Source: Lachnospiraceae bacterium (lineage in GTDB: Bacteria > Bacillota_A > Clostridia > Lachnospirales > Lachnospiraceae). From it: 31,480 nucleotides of DNA. The notes under the pieces are model-generated. The model did not search any database and was not told the origin of the DNA. It saw only the letters and a program-made list of their open reading frames with translations. The translations under genes and the position numbers were made by a program. Shown here piece after piece: positions 8,040 to 16,047 of the stretch. Each line of letters opens with the position of its first letter. Positions within the stretch are counted from its first letter, which is position 1. The stretch covers positions 1 through 31,480 of the forward strand of contig JAFTZF010000012.1 in assembly GCA_017464645.1 (NCBI GenBank), in the 5' to 3' direction.

Positions 8040-9299
8040 ATGAGACATACGATTTATCGCAGAGTGCTGGCTTGTCTGATAGTGCTGCTGGTGTTCATCC
8101 AGCTATTTAATGTGGCGTTTGACGCTCATGAGGCAGCCCGGGCAGAAGAGGGAGCAGGCTCCAAAGAGGAGACACTGACCCTTTGGTATACAGATGAGAA
8201 GCTGAATGCCTATCTGGTGGATGCAGCGTCCCAGTTTCAGGAGGAGACCGGTGTGGAGATTGTTCTGCAGCTGGTCACAGCGGTGGATTATATTGAGCTG
8301 ATCAATCGTGCCAGTATCTCGGATTCCGGCGGACCGGACTTGTTTGTTACCTCCAGCGAGCTGCTGGAAAAGGCCCGATTGGCCGGACTTACGGTAGAAA
8401 ATGACAGCTTTAAGCAGCGGGAACTGGAAAAGAACTTCCCTCAGAAGGCGCTGGATGCAGCCACCTGCGGCGGCAAACTCATGGCTTACCCCTTTTATTT
8501 TGAGACTTGCTTTTTGCTGTACAACCGCAGCTATGTAGACAGTGCTCCGGCTACCATCGATGATATTCTGGCCTACTCCGACACCTTTGAGGCTACCGGA
8601 GATATGGCGAAGGTAGAGAATATTTTAAAGTGGAATGTATCTGATATTTTCTATGACTTCTTCTTTATTGCAAATTATGTGAATCTGGGCGGACCTACGG
8701 GAGATGACCGGTCCCAGGTGGAACTGGACGCAGAGGAAGTGGTTCAGTGCCTGGAGTATTATCAAAGCCTGAACGAATTCTTTGCAATTGATGCAGAAGA
8801 GGTTACCACCGACAGTGTCATCCAGGAATTTATCGAGGGTAAGACGGTCTATACCATTGCCAAGACCGATGCCCTTCTCTGGCTGGATGCCATTGCAGAA
8901 CAGGGAGGCGGAGACTTTTACAGTATCTCCATGCTGCCGGATCTGACAACAGAGCTGCAGACAAAAGGTTTGTCCGTAACCAATTCCGTAGTGGTGAACG
9001 CCTATTCCAAAAACCGGGAGCGGGCACAGGAGTTTGCCAAATATATTACCTATGACAAGGTGGATGCCTTGTATGAAAAGACCAACAAGATGCCGGTAAA
9101 GATCGGTGTGGAATATGAAAATGACCAGATGCAGGTGTTGCTGGATCAGTACGAGGATTCCGTAGAGGTTCACAAGATTACAGACCTGAGCAATTACTGG
9201 ATCTGGATGGAGCTTACCTTTGCAGATATCTGGAAAGGCAACGATGTAAGAACAGAAATAGAGTCCGTGTCAGAACGGATACAGGCGCAGCTGCAATAG
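8040..9299 (+). CDS. Extracellular solute-binding protein (family 1), orphan, no lipobox
   Basis: The 419-aa protein resembles family-1 periplasmic-type binding proteins (MalE-like): the mature part opens with TLTLWYTDEKLNAYLVDAASQF, and later GGPDLFVTSS and LMAYPFYFETCFLLYNR fit this fold. These proteins usually deliver sugars or similar solutes to an ABC importer. The N-terminus has a basic start, a hydrophobic stretch (about residues 9-26) and ARA/EE as a possible signal-peptidase-I site. There is no Cys to be lipidated, which is unusual for a Gram-positive binding protein, so it would be secreted or held by an uncleaved signal. AAAGGA lies 7 nt before the ATG. No permease or ATPase adjoins it. 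Its place 37 nt after argD suggests co-expression with arginine synthesis. The ligand is unknown. Confidence 0.85.
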   Translation: MRHTIYRRVLACLIVLLVFIQLFNVAFDAHEAARAEEGAGSKEETLTLWYTDEKLNAYLVDAASQFQEETGVEIVLQLVTAVDYIELINRASISDSGGPDLFVTSSELLEKARLAGLTVENDSFKQRELEKNFPQKALDAATCGGKLMAYPFYFETCFLLYNRSYVDSAPATIDDILAYSDTFEATGDMAKVENILKWNVSDIFYDFFFIANYVNLGGPTGDDRSQVELDAEEVVQCLEYYQSLNEFFAIDAEEVTTDSVIQEFIEGKTVYTIAKTDALLWLDAIAEQGGGDFYSISMLPDLTTELQTKGLSVTNSVVVNAYSKNRERAQEFAKYITYDKVDALYEKTNKMPVKIGVEYENDQMQVLLDQYEDSVEVHKITDLSNYWIWMELTFADIWKGNDVRTEIESVSERIQAQLQ

Positions 9300-9312
9300 G
9301 TTGCGCTTTTTT
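9285..9312 (+). terminator. Weak intrinsic terminator ending the argC operon
   Basis: GCGCA (9285-9289) can pair with TGCGC (9302-9306), followed directly by six T residues (9307-9312). The stem overlaps the stop codon of the binding-protein gene. It is short, so partial read-through is possible. Confidence 0.5.
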
Positions 9313-9375
9313 GTATTAAATTTCCAAATTCGGGAAACCCTATGTTATAAAACAAAGACGGAGGTTTGCCGGAGT

Positions 9376-9807
9376 ATGACAGGAGTTTTGATTGCATTGA
9401 TTTCAGGTGCTCTTATGAGTGTACAGGGAGTGTTTAATACAGGAGTGACGGAAAAAACCAGTGTGTGGGTGTCTGCCAGCTGGGTGCAATTTTCTGCCCT
9501 TTTGACTTGCCTTATCATCTGGGCCATCACCGATCGGCAAAGTTTGCTTGGGGTAATTCAGGTACAGCCTAAATACATGCTGCTGGGTGGAGTGATTGGA
9601 GCATTTATCACCTTTACCGTCATTCAGAGCATGAGCAGTCTGGGCCCTGCCAAGGCGGTTATGCTGATCGTGATTTCCCAGCTGATCGTGGCTTATGTCA
9701 TTGAACTTTTCGGTTTATTTGGAGCGGAAAAGGTGGATTTTGAGTGGAGAAAAGCCATTGGCATGGTGGTTGCCATCGTGGGTGTAATTTTGTTTAAATG
9801 GGAGTAA
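9376..9807 (+). CDS. YdcZ (DMT superfamily) small membrane transporter
   Basis: This 143-aa integral membrane protein starts at ATG 9376, with GGAGG at 9360-9364 about 11 nt upstream; the open frame back to 9301 adds residues that do not look like a membrane N-terminus. It has about four or five membrane helices. GVLIALISGALMSVQGVFNT, a family-typical N-terminus, is followed by GVIGAFITFTVIQ, an AKAVMLIVISQLIVAYVIELFG helix and a final IGMVVAIVGVILF helix. These match the YdcZ/DUF606 half-size group of the drug/metabolite transporter superfamily. The substrate is unknown; members often work as pairs, but no partner is next to it. It follows the arg operon after a weak terminator and may be partly co-transcribed with it. 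Confidence 0.85.
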   Translation: MTGVLIALISGALMSVQGVFNTGVTEKTSVWVSASWVQFSALLTCLIIWAITDRQSLLGVIQVQPKYMLLGGVIGAFITFTVIQSMSSLGPAKAVMLIVISQLIVAYVIELFGLFGAEKVDFEWRKAIGMVVAIVGVILFKWE

Positions 9808-9814
9808 AAAAGTA

Positions 9815-9843
9815 TTGTAATCAGGGGAAAAGTCCGTTACAAT
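9815..9843 (+). promoter_or_regulatory. Promoter of comEA
   Basis: TTGTAA (9815-9820) and TACAAT (9838-9843) are spaced by 17 bp, with a predicted start near 9850 and the comEA ATG at 9899. It starts just after the ydcZ stop and has the same -10 as argC P1. Confidence 0.65.
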
Positions 9844-9898
9844 AAAGGTATCTTATCTGGCGCAGAGGGGCCTTTTCGTGAGGGAAAGGCAGGTACAG

Positions 9899-10593
9899 AT
9901 GGAGAAAAAAGAAAACACCGGAGGTTTTTATTCCGGGTGTTGGAGGCTTTTGGGTATACTTCTTATGGTGGTATGCCTCTTTTGTAATTGTGGCAAAGAA
10001 GAGGCTGTATTTACCGCAGGAGGCGAGGGCGGGCAGGAAAGTCTGCCGGATACTGCAGAGCCTTCAAAAGAATTGAAAATTCAGAGGAAAAAATACCGGA
10101 CAGTGAAACAAAAAGACCGGTCAAAGCGTCAGATATTGTGGTGGTGTATGTCTGCGGTCAGGTGCGAAGTCCGGGGGTATATGAGCTGGAAGCAGGAGAG
10201 CGCATAGCGGACGCTATAGAGCTGGCCGGAGGGATGACCGAGGAAGCCGCAGCGGATGCTTTAAATCTGGCCCGGGAGCTTACAGATGCTCAGATGATTC
10301 GGGTGCCCTCTCAGGAAGAAGTGGAGAAGGGTGTGTTTTCTGAGAATACATGGCCAGGACAAACCGAAGAAGCTTCGGGGATCTCAGGCGTAGACAACCA
10401 GGGGCGGATTTCTCTGAATACAGCGACCCGGGAACAGTTGATGACTCTGTCCGGCATCGGAGAAGCAAAAGCTGATGCCATTTTGCAGTACCGTCAGGAG
10501 CATGGCAGCTTTAACAGTATTGAGGAAATTATGAATATTCCCGGGATTAAGCAAGGCGTATTTTTAAAAATCAAGGATCAGATAACCGTTTAA
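9899..10593 (+). CDS. comEA: ComEA-type DNA-binding competence protein with an apparent frameshift
   Basis: ComEA is the membrane-tethered receptor that binds double-stranded DNA for uptake. Its parts sit in two frames. The first, from ATG 9899 (AGGGAAAGG at 9881-9889), encodes a basic start, a membrane or lipoprotein-like segment (LLGILLMVVCLFCNC) and an acidic linker, then runs out of frame to a stop at 10207. The second, read to 10593, encodes the SLBB domain (VVVYVCGQVRSPGVYEL to DALNLARELTDAQMIRVP) and a C-terminal helix-hairpin-helix DNA-binding domain (ISLNTATREQLMTLSGIG, IEEIMNIPGIK). The switch lies around 10060-10093, near an A6 run at 10088-10093; one added base there restores a single ~230-residue protein. 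It could be a real mutation, recoding or a sequence error. The only upstream start in the second frame, TTG 9988, gives a non-family N-terminus. Confidence 0.8.
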
Positions 10594-10620
10594 CAAAAGC
10601 AGCATGATAGGGATGAGAAC

Positions 10621-11307
10621 ATGGGAAAGAAAATTTTAGTAGTGGATGATGAGAAATTAATTGTAAAAGGACTACGCTTCAGTCTGGAGCAGGAGGGTAT
10701 GGAGGTAGACTGTGCCTATGATGGAGAAGAGGCTTTGGAAAAGGCAAGAGGAAAAGAATATGACATGGTGCTGCTGGATGTGATGCTGCCCAAGCTGGAT
10801 GGATTCCAGGTGTGCCAGCAGATTCGGGATTTTTCCATGATGCCCATTATCATGTTGACTGCCAAAGGTGAAGATATGGATAAGATCCTGGGCCTGGAAT
10901 ATGGCGCAGATGATTATATTACCAAGCCTTTTAATATTCTGGAGATCAAAGCCCGCATGAAGGCCATTATGCGGAGAACTACGCCCAAGCCCGGCAAGGC
11001 ATCCAGTAAGATGATCGAGACTTCCGGCATGAAGATGGATGTGGAGAGCCGGCGTCTGTATATCTCCGGAAAGGAAATCAATCTGACTGCTAAAGAGTTT
11101 GATTTGCTGGAACTGATGGTCATGAATCCGGGCAAGGTGTACAGCAGAGAGAATCTGTTAAATCTGGTCTGGGGATACGAGTATCCCGGTGATGTGCGGA
11201 CAGTAGATGTACATATCCGTCGTCTGCGTGAGAAGATTGAGGCGAGCCCCAGCGAGCCTAAATATGTGCATACCAAGTGGGGAGTGGGTTATTATTTTCA
11301 GGCATAA
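10621..11307 (+). CDS. OmpR/PhoB-family response regulator
   Basis: The 228-aa protein has an N-terminal receiver domain (about 1-118) with the acidic pair DDE at 9-11, the phosphoacceptor Asp53 in LLDVMLP, Thr near LTAKGE, and the KPF lysine. A C-terminal winged-helix DNA-binding domain (about 130-228) contains LTAKEFDLLELM, VRTVDVHIRRLREKI and the final WGVGYYF. It would bind promoter DNA after phosphorylation by the kinase encoded next. It is close to PhoP/WalR-type regulators in sequence, but the target genes are unknown. It begins 27 nt after comEA and ends 25 nt before the kinase start, so the genes are likely one transcript. In Bacillus the corresponding place between comEA and comEC is held by comEB, so the module is an insertion relative to that order. 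Confidence 0.95.
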   Translation: MGKKILVVDDEKLIVKGLRFSLEQEGMEVDCAYDGEEALEKARGKEYDMVLLDVMLPKLDGFQVCQQIRDFSMMPIIMLTAKGEDMDKILGLEYGADDYITKPFNILEIKARMKAIMRRTTPKPGKASSKMIETSGMKMDVESRRLYISGKEINLTAKEFDLLELMVMNPGKVYSRENLLNLVWGYEYPGDVRTVDVHIRRLREKIEASPSEPKYVHTKWGVGYYFQA

Positions 11308-11332
11308 TATTTTTAGTGGATTGATCAAAAGC

Positions 11333-12721
11333 ATGGGAGTTCGCATTTTCCTGTGCTTTCTGATTCTGGGGCTCATGCCCATGATTGTCATAAGACATAC
11401 CATTATGAACAGCTATGAGAAGCGGGCAGTGACTGTGCGCTGTACAGAGGTACAGAACCAGTGCAAGATCCTGTCCAATCAGCTGGTCAGCAGCAATTAC
11501 ATGGAAGGCGAGTCTTCGGAGTCAGTAGAGGCGGATTTGAATCAGTTGGCCAATCTTTATGATGGACGTATCCTGCTGATCGATGAGGACTTCCGTATTA
11601 TCAAGGATACATACAATCTGGAAGAAAACAAGATCATGGTAGCAGAAGAGGTGGTAAAGTGTTACAAAGGGCAGAGTACCAGCCCTGTGGTGGGCAGCCG
11701 CTTCATTGAGATCACGGTACCGGTGCAGGATGCGGAAACGGAAAACATCCTGGGCGTTATTCTGATCAGTGTATCTACAGACAGTATCCGGGATAACCGG
11801 GAGTATCTGGAGTACAATGCAGATATGATGCTGGCAGCGCTGGCAGTAATTTTGCTGGCAGTGGCTGCAGTGCTGGGATATCTGCTCATGCGGCCCATTT
11901 ACAATATGAGCGATTATCTGGAGAGCTTTTCTGTAGGTCATACAGACTCGGATATGGAGATTGAAAGCTATACAGAGACCCGGGGGATTTCCAAGTCTTT
12001 CAACCGTATCATTACCCAGATGCGGGCCTTGGATGAATCCCGTCAGGAGTTTGTGTCTAACGTGTCCCATGAACTGAAGACTCCGCTGACATCCATGAAG
12101 GTGCTGGCCGATTCTTTGATGATGCAGGAGGAAGTGCCGGCTGAGTTGTATAAAGAATTCATGGGCGATATTGCAGAGGAGATCGACCGGGAAAATAAGA
12201 TCATTACAGACCTGCTGTCTCTGGTAAAGATGGATAAAAAGGAAGCAGACTTGAACATTGCTCCTGTAAGTGTGAACGATTTGCTGGAATTGGTGTTAAA
12301 GCGCCTGCGTCCCATTGCTGCAAAGAAAAATATTGAGGTGGTACTGGAGAGCTTTCGGCCGGTTGTGGCAGAGATCGATGAGGTGAAGCTGAACCTGGCC
12401 TTTACCAATCTGGTGGAGAATGCCATTAAGTATAACCATGAAAATGGCTGGGTGCATGTATCGCTGGATGCGGATCACAAGTTCTTCTATGTGAAAGTGA
12501 TAGATTCCGGTATTGGTATTCCGGAGGAGTCCAAACAGCATATTTTTGAGCGGTTTTACAGGGTGGACAAGTCACATTCCAATGAGATCGATGGTACAGG
12601 CCTGGGCCTTGCCATCACCAGAAGCGCGATCTTGCTTCATAAGGGAGCTATCAAGGTTTCCAGCGTGCCGGGAGAGGGAACTACTTTTTCCGTGCGGATA
12701 CCTTTGAAGTATATTGTGTAA
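11333..12721 (+). CDS. Membrane sensor histidine kinase (PhoR/MtrB-like architecture)
   Basis: From ATG 11333 the protein is 462 aa. Order: TM1 (about 5-22); an extracellular sensor region (~30-155); TM2 (about 162-185, LAALAVILLAVAAVLGYLLM); HAMP; the dimerisation/phosphotransfer domain with His246 in SNVSHELKTPLTSMK; then the ATPase domain with the N box NLVENAIKYN, DSGIGIPEES and GTGLGLAI. It autophosphorylates and passes phosphate to the adjacent regulator. The start is uncertain: the frame is open well upstream through the response regulator, TTG at 11321 would add four residues, and no strong Shine-Dalgarno precedes either. Translation may depend on coupling to the regulator gene. The signal sensed is unknown; the lipoprotein encoded next is a plausible partner. 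Confidence 0.93.
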   Translation: MGVRIFLCFLILGLMPMIVIRHTIMNSYEKRAVTVRCTEVQNQCKILSNQLVSSNYMEGESSESVEADLNQLANLYDGRILLIDEDFRIIKDTYNLEENKIMVAEEVVKCYKGQSTSPVVGSRFIEITVPVQDAETENILGVILISVSTDSIRDNREYLEYNADMMLAALAVILLAVAAVLGYLLMRPIYNMSDYLESFSVGHTDSDMEIESYTETRGISKSFNRIITQMRALDESRQEFVSNVSHELKTPLTSMKVLADSLMMQEEVPAELYKEFMGDIAEEIDRENKIITDLLSLVKMDKKEADLNIAPVSVNDLLELVLKRLRPIAAKKNIEVVLESFRPVVAEIDEVKLNLAFTNLVENAIKYNHENGWVHVSLDADHKFFYVKVIDSGIGIPEESKQHIFERFYRVDKSHSNEIDGTGLGLAITRSAILLHKGAIKVSSVPGEGTTFSVRIPLKYIV

Positions 12722-12766
12722 AGAGCCTTTTGTCTGAGAAGCCGGGAAATAGGGAAGGGAACTGCT

Positions 12767-13774
12767 ATGAAAAAGACAAGGTTATGGTTTTTGCTGGTTT
12801 TGCTTTTGCTGGCGCAGCTTTGGGGCTGTCAGAAGCAGGAAGCAGAAGAAGCGGATTATCAAATCTATTATATCAATAAAGATGACACCGCTGTGGTATC
12901 GGAAAATTATGAGCCGGAAAATACAGAGGGGACCGCGATGATTGAGGAGTTTATCGGGAAACTGCAGGAGACTCCCGAAAATCCGGAATACAAGAAGGCT
13001 TTGCCGGACAGTGTGAAGCTTTTGGATTATTATCTGGAAGACGGACAGATGTCCCTGTATTTTGATGTAAGCTATCAGTTGATGGATGAGGTCTATGAGG
13101 TGCTGTGCCGTGCAGCCATTGTGCGTACAGTCTGCCAGCTTCCTCAGGTGGATTATGTGGCCTTTTTTGTTAATGATGAAGCTCTCGTGGATTCTAATGA
13201 TATGCCGGTAGGCTTTATGACTGCGGAGCTGTTTATTGAGAATGCGGGCCAGCAGATCAATACCTATGACCGTGTGACCTTGAGTTTGTATTTTGCCAAT
13301 GAGGAAGGGGACAAGCTGGTAAGAGAACGGGATACATTCAACTACAGTACCAATATATCCCTGGAAAAATTAGTGGTAGAACAGCTGATCAAGGGCCCGT
13401 TATCCGACCAGGCATACCCCTGTATCCCTCCGGAGACCAAGCTGCTCAGTGTGACTACCAAGGATGGCATTTGTTATGTAAACCTGGATGCGGGATTTAT
13501 GGGACAGGGCTATGATGTGAAAGAGGCTATCCCTATATACTCCATTGTAAATTCCCTGACCCAGCTGCAGCACGTAAAAAAAGTGCAGATCCTGATCAAT
13601 GGAGAGACGCCTAAGGTGTATCGGGAGAGCATCAGCTTTACCACGATCTTTGAGTTTGACTTCCGGTACATTGAAACAGAGGGCAATAGCAGCAACAAGG
13701 ATAAAACACAGGACACGCACGAGGAGACTACCCAGAGCGAAAGCAAGGGAAATAAAGAAGAAAATAAAAACTAA
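12767..13774 (+). CDS. GerMN-domain lipoprotein
   Basis: The 335-aa protein starts at ATG 12767 (GGGAAGGGA upstream). A short signal peptide ends in the lipobox LWGC (Cys21), so it should be anchored to the outer face of the membrane. Two tandem GerMN-type repeats follow, about residues 60-150 and 165-295. The second has the diagnostic LEKLVVEQLIKGP, ETKLLSVTTKDGICYVNLD and IPIYSIVNSLTQL. The C-terminal ~30 residues are a charged Lys/Glu/Gln tail. GerMN domains occur in GerM of Bacillus, acting at the cell wall in sporulation and germination, and in LpqB, an accessory lipoprotein of the actinobacterial MtrAB system. Being third after a regulator and kinase, it may modulate that kinase (inferred from the LpqB parallel). 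comEC follows 5 nt or so after its stop. Confidence 0.85.
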   Translation: MKKTRLWFLLVLLLLAQLWGCQKQEAEEADYQIYYINKDDTAVVSENYEPENTEGTAMIEEFIGKLQETPENPEYKKALPDSVKLLDYYLEDGQMSLYFDVSYQLMDEVYEVLCRAAIVRTVCQLPQVDYVAFFVNDEALVDSNDMPVGFMTAELFIENAGQQINTYDRVTLSLYFANEEGDKLVRERDTFNYSTNISLEKLVVEQLIKGPLSDQAYPCIPPETKLLSVTTKDGICYVNLDAGFMGQGYDVKEAIPIYSIVNSLTQLQHVKKVQILINGETPKVYRESISFTTIFEFDFRYIETEGNSSNKDKTQDTHEETTQSESKGNKEENKN

Positions 13775-13848
13775 GGAGATGAGTTCCTACGCATATAAGG
13801 AGGCCGCTCTACGGAGCAGCCTTCCTTCTGTTTCTTATCTGTCTCATA

Positions 13849-16047
13849 TTGCCGCCCTCTCTCTGGATGCATACGGATATTCAGGAGGGGACGGCTGTTT
13901 TTACCGGAACGGTGGGCAGACGGGAGCAGAAAGAAGGCACACAGGTATACTATCTGAAGGATACCGATATTTCCGGAACCAGATGGATTCTGGTCTATCT
14001 AAACCATTCGAACAGCCAATATTTCATTGGCAATACTCTGAAAATTTATGGAACAATAAAAAAATATGAAACACCAGGGAATCCGGGACAATTTGACGGC
14101 CTGATTTATTATCAGACCCGCAAAATCGATGGAATGTGCTTTGCACAGAAGGTGGAGCTGGTGGATGGGAAGAAAGATTCCCTGCGGGAGGGATTGCTGC
14201 AAATCCGCCTGAGGCTGGGTGGAGAATTGGAAAGATGCCTGGATCAGTCAGACAGCGGTATTTTAAAGGCTATGCTGCTGGGAGAGCGCCGGGACCTGGG
14301 ACCGGAAATCCGGGAGCTGTATCAGGAGAGCGGGATATCCCATCTGCTGGCGATTTCCGGTCTGCACATTTCGATTTTGGGAGCAGGCCTCTACAGGCTG
14401 CTGCGAAAAACCGGTCTGCCCTCTGCGGCAGCGGGAATTCCGGCACTGATTTTTATGGGATGCTATGGAATTCTGATCGGGGCAGGTACTTCTACTTTGC
14501 GGGCTTTGATCATGTTTGCTTTGACTGTGGGCGCAGATTTTCTGGGGCGCAGCTATGACATACGGACAGCTCTTGGAGTGACCGCCATAGGGCTTTTGCT
14601 GGAGCAGCCCCTGTATGCCCGGGATGGAGCTTTTCTGCTTTCTTTTGGGGCAATTCTGGGACTGACTCAGATCAATCCTGTCTTGAAAGGAATGTGGGAA
14701 AGAGAGAGCAGACCGGAGGAAAGCACAAAAGTGAAAGGGATGATAGGCTTTCTGAAAGATGGATTTTGTACTTCTCTCAGTGTCCAGATCATGACTTTAC
14801 CGGTGCTTTTATATTGCTTTTATCAGGTGCCGCTTTATGCGCCCCTTTTGAATCTGCTGGTAGTACCGCTTATGGGGCCGCTTCTGACAGCCGGCCTGGT
14901 GTGCGTAAGCCTTAGCTGGGCCAGCAGTTTTCCGGGGGTGGAAGTTCTGGTGGGAGGCCTGGCCGGAATTGCCCGGATTTTCGCTTGGGTCTGCCATGGG
15001 ATTTTGTGGGTGGTGGAACAGGGAGCCCGCATCAGCAGTAGTTTTGTGGGGGCAATGCTCACGACCGGCCGCCCTGAGACGTGGCAGATAGTGGTCTATT
15101 ATCTGGGTGTACTTGGCTTTTTGCTGTTTGCAGGAATGCATCGATGGAAAAGAGAGAAGAACCGGTCCCAGGAGAAGAGTAAGGAGTGGAGTTTCAAGGC
15201 ACGGCTGCTGGCAGGCGCAGTATATGCAGCTGCGCTATTGGTGCTTTTTTTGAGACCGGAGCCGGAATTTACCATGACCATGCTGGATGTGGGCCAGGGG
15301 GATTCCATATATTTTAAGACCCGGGGCGGCAGCAGCTTTTTGATGGACGGGGGGAGCAGCAGCGAAGAGCTGGTGGGACAGTATATTCTGGAGCCGTTTT
15401 TGAAGTGTCAGGGACAGGCGGAGCTTGACTATGTGCTGATAAGCCATGGGGACGAGGACCATGTTTCCGGGATTCGGGAAATCCTGGACGGAAATCTGTT
15501 GTCTGTGGGCTGTCTCATTTTGCCGGAGAGCGGACGAGAGGATGAAACATGCCGGGAACTGGCTGCTTTGGCCAAGGGCCGGGGCACATCCGTGATCTGG
15601 ATGAAGGCGGGAGATCGCCTGCAGGACAGAAAACTGCTGCTCCGCTGTCTGGCGCCGGAAAAAGGCCGGGTGTATGAAGACAAAAATGCAGGTTCTCTGG
15701 TGCTCAGCCTGGAATACAAAAGCCTGCATATTTTGCTGACGGGAGATTTGGAAGGAAGCGGAGAGCGTCTGGTATTGGAGCAGGGATTGTTGGAAAAAGA
15801 CTATGATATTTTGAAGGTGGCTCATCACGGCTCCAGGTATTCCACAGGAGAGGACTGGCTTTCGAAAGTGCAGCCTGAGGTGAGCCTGATCTCCTGCGGG
15901 GAGGATAATTCCTACGGACATCCACATGGGGAGCTGCTGGAGCGGCTAAAAAAAGCTGGCAGCAGAATTTACCGGACCTCCCAAAAGGGAGCGGTGACTG
16001 TTACCAGCAATGGACAGACTTATGAAGTTCAAACTTATTTGCCTTAA
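13849..16047 (+). CDS. comEC: ComEC/Rec2 DNA-uptake channel protein (N-terminus displaced from a normal start)
   Basis: ComEC forms the inner-membrane channel that takes in single-stranded DNA during transformation. Domains in order: an N-terminal OB-like domain (FTGTVGRRE...); a competence domain of many membrane helices (AMLLGERRDLGPEIRELYQESGISHLLAISGLHISILG, then hydrophobic runs to about residue 465); and a metallo-beta-lactamase-like nuclease domain (MLDVGQGDSIYF, SHGDEDHVSG, LKVAHHGSRYST, GHPHGE). TTG 13849 is the first canonical start in frame, but it lacks a Shine-Dalgarno and lies inside a hydrophobic helix. The frame is open back to 13783 and encodes the expected N-terminus, RRPLYGAAFLLFLICLILP. 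The only ATG at the right place, 13779, is one base out of frame. Removing one base near 13797 would give MSSYAYRRPLYG. The 3' end overlaps holA tail-to-tail by 4 nt. Confidence 0.9.
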   Translation: MPPSLWMHTDIQEGTAVFTGTVGRREQKEGTQVYYLKDTDISGTRWILVYLNHSNSQYFIGNTLKIYGTIKKYETPGNPGQFDGLIYYQTRKIDGMCFAQKVELVDGKKDSLREGLLQIRLRLGGELERCLDQSDSGILKAMLLGERRDLGPEIRELYQESGISHLLAISGLHISILGAGLYRLLRKTGLPSAAAGIPALIFMGCYGILIGAGTSTLRALIMFALTVGADFLGRSYDIRTALGVTAIGLLLEQPLYARDGAFLLSFGAILGLTQINPVLKGMWERESRPEESTKVKGMIGFLKDGFCTSLSVQIMTLPVLLYCFYQVPLYAPLLNLLVVPLMGPLLTAGLVCVSLSWASSFPGVEVLVGGLAGIARIFAWVCHGILWVVEQGARISSSFVGAMLTTGRPETWQIVVYYLGVLGFLLFAGMHRWKREKNRSQEKSKEWSFKARLLAGAVYAAALLVLFLRPEPEFTMTMLDVGQGDSIYFKTRGGSSFLMDGGSSSEELVGQYILEPFLKCQGQAELDYVLISHGDEDHVSGIREILDGNLLSVGCLILPESGREDETCRELAALAKGRGTSVIWMKAGDRLQDRKLLLRCLAPEKGRVYEDKNAGSLVLSLEYKSLHILLTGDLEGSGERLVLEQGLLEKDYDILKVAHHGSRYSTGEDWLSKVQPEVSLISCGEDNSYGHPHGELLERLKKAGSRIYRTSQKGAVTVTSNGQTYEVQTYLP

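Noticed and set aside
10081..10100. Programmed -1 frameshift in comEA at G-AAA-AAA
   Set aside because: Not a standard slippery heptamer: only the A-site codon re-pairs. The A6 run is short, and no clear stimulatory hairpin was seen. A mutation or sequence error is simpler.
15235..15927. Long minus-strand ORF opposite comEC (230 codons)
   Set aside because: It lies entirely opposite the metallo-beta-lactamase domain of comEC, has no ribosome site and no family-like sequence; it is a reading-frame shadow.
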